Of a DNA stretch of 64,000 nt, positions 40,501 to 49,500 are shown piece by piece. How positions within the stretch are numbered: position 1 is the first letter of the stretch; every line of letters begins with the position of its first letter. The translations under genes were made by a program, and so were the position numbers. The DNA is taken from assembly GCA_905147135.1 (NCBI GenBank), contig LR990067.1:310001-374000 (forward strand). The letters are read 5' to 3'. The DNA is from Blastobasis lacticolella (Eukaryota > Arthropoda > Insecta > Lepidoptera > Blastobasidae). Below the pieces are notes generated by a model. The model made no database searches. It saw only the letters and a list, made by a program, of their open reading frames with translations, and was not told the origin of the DNA.

Positions 40501-43500
40501 CTATCCAACGCCGTATTACACATAGCTATTGGAATGGTTACCACTGTCCATACAAATTCTTGTACGCGTTAACAATGTTATATCTGGCGGCTTGACAAGA
40601 TTGTTGACAAACCTATTCGATCCGGTGGCCAAAACCGGAACTAAGTTTTGCCGTTTTGAAATGTACTGTCAATGCCAACAACAGCGATGCTGTCACCCGG
40701 TCAGACATTTTTGTGGCACTGTAGACGGCGCTGCTTTATTGTCTACGGTAACCGTCAGAGTTATTTGTTCGTTCAATCGCATCAAGATGTATATATCTAT
40801 GGGTGCTAGTGTCAGCAAGAGCAGTAGTAGGTAAATGTACTTGGAACCCACAATCATCCGCGAAACCGTCGGGTTTTCTCTCTTAAGTTTATGTTTATTT
40901 ATGTACCTTGACCCAAAGCCTGAGATAGCCTAAACAATTCGCCATTACAATTTTTTCGTCGCCAATTTTAATCTCGAATACCCCAAACGACGATAAATAG
41001 CCTACATTGGCAACACTTTGTTGGCGCGACGCCGCGGCAGTGCCGAACTAAGTCCTTCAGAGGCCCTGGGCGGACAACCTTTATAAGGCCCCCAGTTTAA
41101 GAAGTTTGATGTAATTTTACTAGCTTTTTATTCAGTTCACATTTATATGTTTACTTTAACTTAAATTGTTTTTATTTATTTAGTTAAAATTACTTCTTTG
41201 GCGGAGGGGGTCCTCGACCCTGATCTTAATTCTGTTTGAATAGTGATACGGCGATAGCTACGCCCCTGTCGCAACTCCGAACCACCTCTTTGATATGTTC
41301 TAAGCATATTTTAAAGCCTTGTATAGGATTTGATCAAGGCAACATAGAGACGTTTGGAGGCCCCCCTGGACCAGAGGCCCGGGGTGGGCCGCCTTTCCCG
41401 CTTTGTTCGTTAGTCCACCCCTGGCGGCGCGATGCCGGCGGGGCGTGAGCTCGGCGCGAGCGCGGTGCGATAGTTGCTAGGCAACTAGAGCGCGGCGCGA
41501 TAGTTGCTATGCAACTACAGCGCGGTGCGAGCGCGGCGTGATGGTTGCCTAGGTAACGCGCCAGCATCGCGCCGCGCCAGAGCCGCGCTCGCGCCGAGCT
41601 TTGTGTGTGGCAAGGCCTTAAGTTTTAACATTTTCTGTTATATAATTCGTATATATTGATGATAAAGGTTGCTTCTGTTGCCTTATCTTATGTAAATTAA
41701 GCTGTAATGAAGCATCTTTCATCACCGAAACAAATAAACTTTTAGGATATTTTTTTATCTATCAAATGCCAAGCGGGCAAGACGAATATGACCATATTCA
41801 CTAATAGAAAATAATAGAAAATAATTGGCTCTCGCTGGTTCTGAACTCGGCCGTGATTATTACTGCATACTTTGCAAAGAAAAATATATCTATCCCCCAC
41901 CTGAGGATTGGATACAATGTTCCGAGTGCAAAGAGTGGACATGAAGCGTGCTCTTCGTATATTGGGTCTGGAACATACTTTTGTGACGATTGTCAAGACT
42001 AGTAATGATTATTATATGCCCGAACCATCTTGCCCTATAGGGACGGGCAAATTGGCTCAAAACAATTATTTTACATGATGATCTCATGCCCAGGTTGTGA
42101 TTTCTATTTTAAGCATTTGTAAAATTATTTTGATAGTCTATAGTACTGTTAATTATTATAAAAATAAAAGTTTCGTTAATCTCTGTAACATGCTTGTTTT
42201 TCTTACGATTCTTGTTAGATGAACCAACTTGCCCTCCCCTGCCCTAAGTTTTACCCTTATGTGATAGAGAAACAACTAAATACCTCTGAAAAGGCCGTAA
42301 AATCACGTTTCATGTATGGAGACACCTTATTTTTGATATTTTATTATTATTATTATTTGTTGTTATAGCGACTTTAGTAACACAACACTCTGTGAAAAGG
42401 TCAAGTGTCTAGCTATTGCGGTTCCAAAGATACAGTCACAAAGAATACGAGTGTATGAGTAGCGCCATTGTCACGTCACAGCCAGATCACGGCAATAATT
42501 ATTTCGCGAAAAAATATGTAAACTGAAATATTCTATAACTCAGTAATTTATGGACGGACTTCGAAATTTGTTTCACTGATTTGTTAGTTTGATCTTTATT
42601 TTAACACTATGATATAAAATAATGCAATATGTACATTAGGAAACTCCCTCATTGAGATAGATGGTAGGGAATATGTACCTATTACCCCTGGTGGGTAATG
42701 TCTAGGCAATGACTTGCCGTTGCCTAGACATTACTCTCGTTGACTAAAATGAATGTATTGTTTCCAGTATATACGACCGAATTTATTGAACCGTACGCAC
42801 CCTCTGCCATTGAACGATCTAGCGGTTTTAACGACCACCATGAACATGATCGGGCAGTATAATATGATTGGTAACAAGAAAACTTTTTTACAAGTCAGTT
42901 GCTGTAGAAGGGCACCTTCGGGCAAGTATGTTTATATATATATACATATATATATATATCAATTTTTTTTTTTCAGTGTAATTATAACAAGAAATCTATA
43001 CATATAGTAAAACAGTAAAAAAAATTGTCTGTGGCATTGATTAAAAAAAAAGAAACATCTTGGCGTTAATGTCCCGGTTGTGCTCTCGCGCACGAGGGTC
43101 CGGGATCCGCCTTGACCATGATCCAGGATTTGGCAGGTCAGGTAATTACAATGGAGCGACTGCCATCTGACCTCCATGACCCTGCTACCAAGGGAACATG
43201 ACCAGATTGGATCATCGTTACACATCCAGTCGCCTGAATGTGCAGGTTTCATCACGATGTTTTCCCTCACCGCAAGAGCATCGGTTAGTATTCAACTAAT
43301 GTACATAACTCAGAAAACAGTCATTGGTACAGGGCCGGAGTGGGATTCGAACCCGGGACCTCTGGTTTACGAGTCGTATACTGTAACCGCTCGGCCACCG
43401 ACGCTCCTGTCTGTGCATTGATTATATTTACAAAAAAATAATTTAGGGCGATGAAGAAATAGTATTAGAATAAGAATTTTATTTTTTATTTTTATTAATA

Positions 43501-46500
43501 TTGCACAGTTTATTGTGCACAATAAATAGTATACAAAATTGACATACAGATAAGATCACAACAGCTACTTATTTCTAAAGAAGCAGTTTTTTTTAAGGAA
43601 ATATCTTCCAGCCGACCAACGGAAGAGAGAGTGCAATTTTTGTCTGTCTGATTCGCGTGTACGAGTAACTATTGGACGGATTTCAATGTAACTTTTTATG
43701 TTGTGTAACTATTAAGCCCTGGCAACATATATATAGGGTATAATTTATTTTGGAAAGTGGAATAGCTTATGTAGTACCATAAAAGGTCAGCTAAACTATA
43801 AAAAATATGGCGCCTAATAAATTTTGATGGGTTTTCAAAGTTTGGTAGTTTGGGGTCCAACTTAAAATATAGGCCATGTTTCATCTAATTCGTACCAGAG
43901 ATATAGCTTGACCTCTCCTTAGTATTAGTTTTCATACAATAGGGAGGTCAATTAAATGGTCGTCCGGGAAAAATATAAAATTTCCCTAAAACGATTTATA
44001 ATTCATTAGTATTTAATGAAATTGTAGATATTGTAACTATCGGGGTCCTCGGTGTCGACATATCAGTTAGCGTGCGATTCCGGAATCACCTAGAAGGTAA
44101 GGCCATACTGGCTTCGAAAAAGCTTGGAGTTTTTAACCAAGCGATACTTCACTCCAGGATAGCTCCTGCTGTTAGACAAGGCACAGGTGCGGCCTCATAT
44201 GGAGTATTGTTCCCATCTTTGGGCCGGCGAAACTTCCGACCTGCTTAATCCTCTGGACTCCGTACAGAGACGCGCCGTACGAATTGTCGATGATCCCATA
44301 CAAACAAGCAAGTTAGAACCACTGGCTAACCAAAGGGACTTTGGCTCCCTGTGTGTGTTCTATCGGCTGTACAATGGGAAGTGTTCCGAGGAACTTTTTG
44401 ATTTGGTGCCCACAGCACAATTCCGCCATCGCACCACCCGCCGTGGGCTGGGTACTCAACCCCACGTAGACCCTCTGTTGGTCACCACGCGAAGGTTCGA
44501 AAGAACATTTCTCGCTTGTACGATTCGGATCGTTCAAGAGGTATATTAGAGGTCTCTTCAGAGGCGGGCATCGCATTGGTGACTCCCCTGATGTTGCTGA
44601 TGTCCTGATGTCCATAGGCCGCGGTGACCACTTTCCATCAGATGGCCCGCTTGTCTGTTTGTCTGCCGTATAACATAAAAAAATATATACTTTTGGTACA
44701 TATAATGAAGCTAACGTTGTTTTTATGAGTTGCAGGACCAACTTGGTACCGGAATCATATATGATGGACAAACAGTTATATGTTGTTGGTTCCCTGTTCG
44801 TCTTCGCCATATACAGAAAACCAATGACTTATTTCAAATACTCAGTAAGACTGGCTGAACCTAATGGCGCACAATGTGATAAAGTAAGTTAAATATAATT
44901 TGCTTGACTGCCATTACCCCTGATGTTGACATAAGTGTAGATGAGTCGTTCTTCAGACAACGTTTTCCGTGTGACTTATGTGGAGAAATTAAACATTGTA
45001 TTTATCGATATATAAATATTGTCATTTATATAAGACAATTAATAATCATCTTGACGTTAATGTCCCGGTTGTGCTCGCGAGGACGAGGGCCCGGGGTCCG
45101 CCACAACCATGATCCAGATTATGGCGATTAGGCAATCACAGTGGAGCAACTACAATCTGACCTTCGTGACCCTGTTACCAGGGGAACCTGACTGGATGGG
45201 ATAATGGTTACAAATTCAGTTGTCTGAATATGCAGGTTTCATTACTATGTTTTTCCGTAAGAGTATCGATTAGTATTCAACTACAGTACATAACTCAGAA
45301 AAGAGACATTGGTACCTACATGGCCGCAGCAGGAATAGAACCCGTGTTGCAACCAATGTTTTGTTGCGGACTACGAGAAATTTCTATCGATGATTTGCGA
45401 TTACGTAAAGCAAGCAACATCTCATTCAACTAGCTTGCAACCGATATCAATCGATAAAACACTGACATGAAGTTGCCGCGAGTAACGGAGAATAATCAAT
45501 AACCCAACTTATTTATAAGTCAGTGTTGTGGTGCAAGCGTTATGTATTACGGAACGTTTTCATTTACCAGCGTTAGACTGCTCGTTGATATTTTGAAACT
45601 TTAGTTGTCAAGTCACAAAACTTATATTTTCATAGTTTTCTTTTCTATCCGAGATTTCAATAAAAATACAGTGAATATTTTGTATATTTGTGCGTTTTAT
45701 CTACTAAACCAATTCACGTCACGAATAATTCACGTATACCTATTAAATTAATTTGGGTTGTAAATATGGCGCCAAATCGCCAAGTTGCCCACTGGAAAAT
45801 CGAGCTGCTGGTGAAGTTTGCGGAAAGACACAAACAACAAATTTAACAAATAACACACAACAAAAAACAATCAACAAATTTAACGATGATAAACAAGGTT
45901 TTTGTAATCAAAGTTTATGAAAAACTATGTTTTCGGCGCTGTTGAAACAGCTTTTGAGTTATTGCAATTGCAACGGGAGTGGTTGCGGATTCGAGCTGCC
46001 ACTTTCATTGCAAGAAAGATACGTAATCGCATTTTCATACGAATAAATTTTATCGATATGTCAAATTCCGGTTGCTATTGCAATGGTGTTTTGTTAGCGA
46101 CTGAACCCGTCAAATGGAAGATACGTGATCGCAAAAGTAAGAATTTCAACCATTTTGCTTGCAACAGCGAGAGAATAGTCGGCAACAGAGTTAAGTAATC
46201 AGCCTGCCAGTACCTCTTACGACTTAATTTTGAAAATTTGGGCGCCCACGAAAATTACGAAGTAAATCGCGAAGGTTACTTCATGCGGGTATTAGGAGAA
46301 TATGTTATTCAGTTTTGGACCGAAAATCTAAAAGTGTTGGCCAGAAAAAAATAATATTCTTTTCCGATAGAGCAAACAATTCCTAATTAATTTTCTGTAC
46401 GCTCAATGGTTCGGCTGTTATTATGCTACATGAGATACACTGAAAGTTATGCGTAACTTATTAATAAAACAATTAAATAAATGTAAATATCAAACCTCTC

Positions 46501-49500
46501 ATCATTTCTATGATTTTTGCATAGATTAAGAAAACGCAGGTTGACAAGTCTGGATTATGTACGGTATGGGACACTAGATCTACCTTTTCAGAAGCCAAAA
46601 ATGACTTTGTCTTGTTCGCGGTGTGCGCCAAAGCATTGTCATAGTGCAATAGGGTACAGCATCTGACACAAAATGTATGCTCTCCTCGTCACCATTAGAA
46701 TGGAGTAAAACAGTGACTAAGTTCTCCACCGCATGCGCCGACGCCAGAAAAGTTGGTACGCCGCACGCCGAGACCACCACATCGAATAGGCAAGGATGCC
46801 TGTGCCCACTGGGACCCATCTAGGGAGACATTGAGGATTGACTCCACCACCGACTTCAAAGCATCGTCGAAAGAGGAAACTTCCCCGGGACAGAGCCAGG
46901 TAGGGGTGGTCCGCAACAAATATGTGATCTTCGGAAGTGCGAAGCACATGCGTAACAAGATAATCGCCATGTGTGCGGAAAGATCTTTCAGACGTTCGTG
47001 AGCAGTCAGGAGGAGGCGTTCACGGGCAGTAATGGCCTCAGGAAGTGCACTGAGAAAAATAAGGGATTCTAAAAAAATGAAATCGAAACAAGACAGTTCC
47101 TTGAAGCCTTATTTATACACGTATTATTAACATTGTGACATTTCGAATTTGTATTTAGCTCTAGGACATAATTTATTAAAAACCTATGACAACGTGATAT
47201 TAATGAATAATCATTTGTTATCAACGAGTACATATTTCAAGGCTTGACTGTGTATACTCATTTATAAGCTGTTGGTTCTCCAAAATAAATAAATAAATAA
47301 TGTTTGGCCACAATAATGAAAAATATAAGTTTCTAAAAATTATGAACATCTGACTTGTACATTTTTAATATCAAAATAAATTGAATTGAATATGCTTTCC
47401 GTAACTCTGTAGACTTCCATAGTATACATTCAATAAACGTGGTCTGGGTACTGCAGAGCTCTTGTTATTTATAAGATACAATAATGAAAGTAAATAAGTT
47501 GCATTGTTTAAGACGATTACTTTGGTTTACAATTTGCAGTTATTGAATGAAAGACAAAAAGTTATCAAACAATCTGCAAAGAACACTTGCTTTGTTCCCG
47601 ATTTCAAATAACTTTAGATATTTTATACGTTAACTATATACGTTTACCTATAGTTTAGAAATGATCTGTATTTAGTTCTAGGTCTGTAAGTGTGCTCGGT
47701 TATAAAATAATATCGTGCGACTGCATATAAAGGGCGACCCAGATACAGTCTACATTTATTTAGGAAATAGGTTATTCTTTGCAATCAAAAATCTAGAAAT
47801 GTGTGAGCGAGTGGATCCGCCGAAAGGCGAAAATTTGGATCTTGTTGATTCTACAGTACTTTTAGGCTTTGCTCTAGATAGTAGCTTACAATGGGGTCCC
47901 ACACATTGATAAATTGGCGAAAAGGCTAAGTTCTGCAGCATATACTGTAATAAAGATACGAGGTTATTCTGATGAGGCTACAGCATGATAAGTTTACTTT
48001 AGTTATTTCCACAGCATTATGACTTATGGCATACTGCTGTGGGGACACGCTGCCGACTGGCATAATGTATTTGTACTGCAGAAAAGGGCTATTCGCGCGA
48101 TTTACCAATTGGGACCTAGAACTTCACTTAGAGATAAATTCAAGAATGTTGACATTATGACAATGCCATCACAATACATATATGAGAACTTGATCTATGT
48201 TCATAAAAATATACACTTGTTTATGAAGAACAGTGATGTTCATAGTAGGAATACTAGAAATAAAGATAAACTTGTTACTGGTGCTTGTCGTCTGGCCAAA
48301 GTCCACAAATCATTTATGGGTCAATGTGTACGCTTTTATAATAAGGTTTCAACAGATATACAGAATTTATCATTGAATCAATTTAAAATCACTATAAAAA
48401 TCAAATTATGTCAAAAAAGTTATTATAGTATATCTAAATATGAAAATAACCTGAGTCCATGAGACTGAACTGCTGTTTTATACAGGTATTTACTTTTAAG
48501 ATAGTATCTAGGAGAAATAATGTAGTAGTACATACGTAGAACATAGCAAAAATGCATATTTGAATATTTTATCATTAAATGAAGAGCAGCGCCATTGTCG
48601 CCATAGAATCACACAAATAATTGATAAACAGTAGGTATTATTTCTACTCAAAACATAAACGGTACCTTCTAAAACTAGCGAATATTTCGTTCGGAAATAT
48701 ATATTTCTATTAAACAAAATATAAAAATAATAATACATAATTACATTTGAGTAACGGGCACCACGATGGCCTACTACGCAGGGTCCTGGTTCTATTCTCG
48801 AAGGGGCGAATATTGAATGTGTAAATTTTTTATTCTGTTTGTGTGTCTTATGTTTATTATTGTTAAGCAGGCAGTATTTTCGTCAGATGTTTGAATGTTA
48901 AGTGTAGATGCTGTCGGCGATGGAGTCATCATCATCATCTTGGCGTTAATGTCCCGGTCCCGCACGAGGGCCCGGGATCTGTCTTGACCATGATCCAGGA
49001 TTTGGCAGGTCAGGTAATTACAGTGGACAGACTGCCGTCTGATCTCTATGACCCTGCTACCAGGGGAACCTGACCAGATTGGATCATGGTTACACATCCA
49101 GTCGCCTGAATGAATGTGCAGGTTTCATCAGTCCACGATGGAGTATTGTACCTTAATATGGAAAGGGGTATTTATGTCTGTCAGTATTTAACACTTAGTA
49201 GTAAGAACCCGTAGTACTTAAATTTTATGTAACCTGAGGCTGGATGATGGTGCTTTTTGTTTTACTGACGCTCTCTTTATTACGATGGAACTGTTACAGA
49301 AAGACTGGGGATGGTTTTATTGCGTATCGACCGAATGGTTTGCAAGATACGGGCTGGACAGCGGCGCGACGTTGTTTATGGACACGCTGGATGCTGGAGG
49401 GCAGAGAAGCATGGGGCTCCTAGGGATGAACGCGTTCAACATGCGACTTCGGGGCCCAGTGGTAAGGGAAACAGCTATCATCGATATCTTAACAATCTGG

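Larger units (their letters stand above)
37663..41618. mobile_element. PIF/Harbinger-like non-autonomous element, copy B
   Basis: A 3956-bp element with the same terminal repeats as copy A, flanked by TAA at 37660-37662 and 41619-41621, in the opposite orientation. It supplies the uninterrupted reference for copy A. The middle 1.3 kb (about 38872-40160) has no counterpart in copy A; it is either deleted from A or inserted in B. Only short open frames occur, none resembling a transposase. Confidence 0.72.

Noticed and set aside
45917..46198. 93-codon frame in intron 6
   Set aside because: No motif, no splice partners, AT-rich; likely chance.
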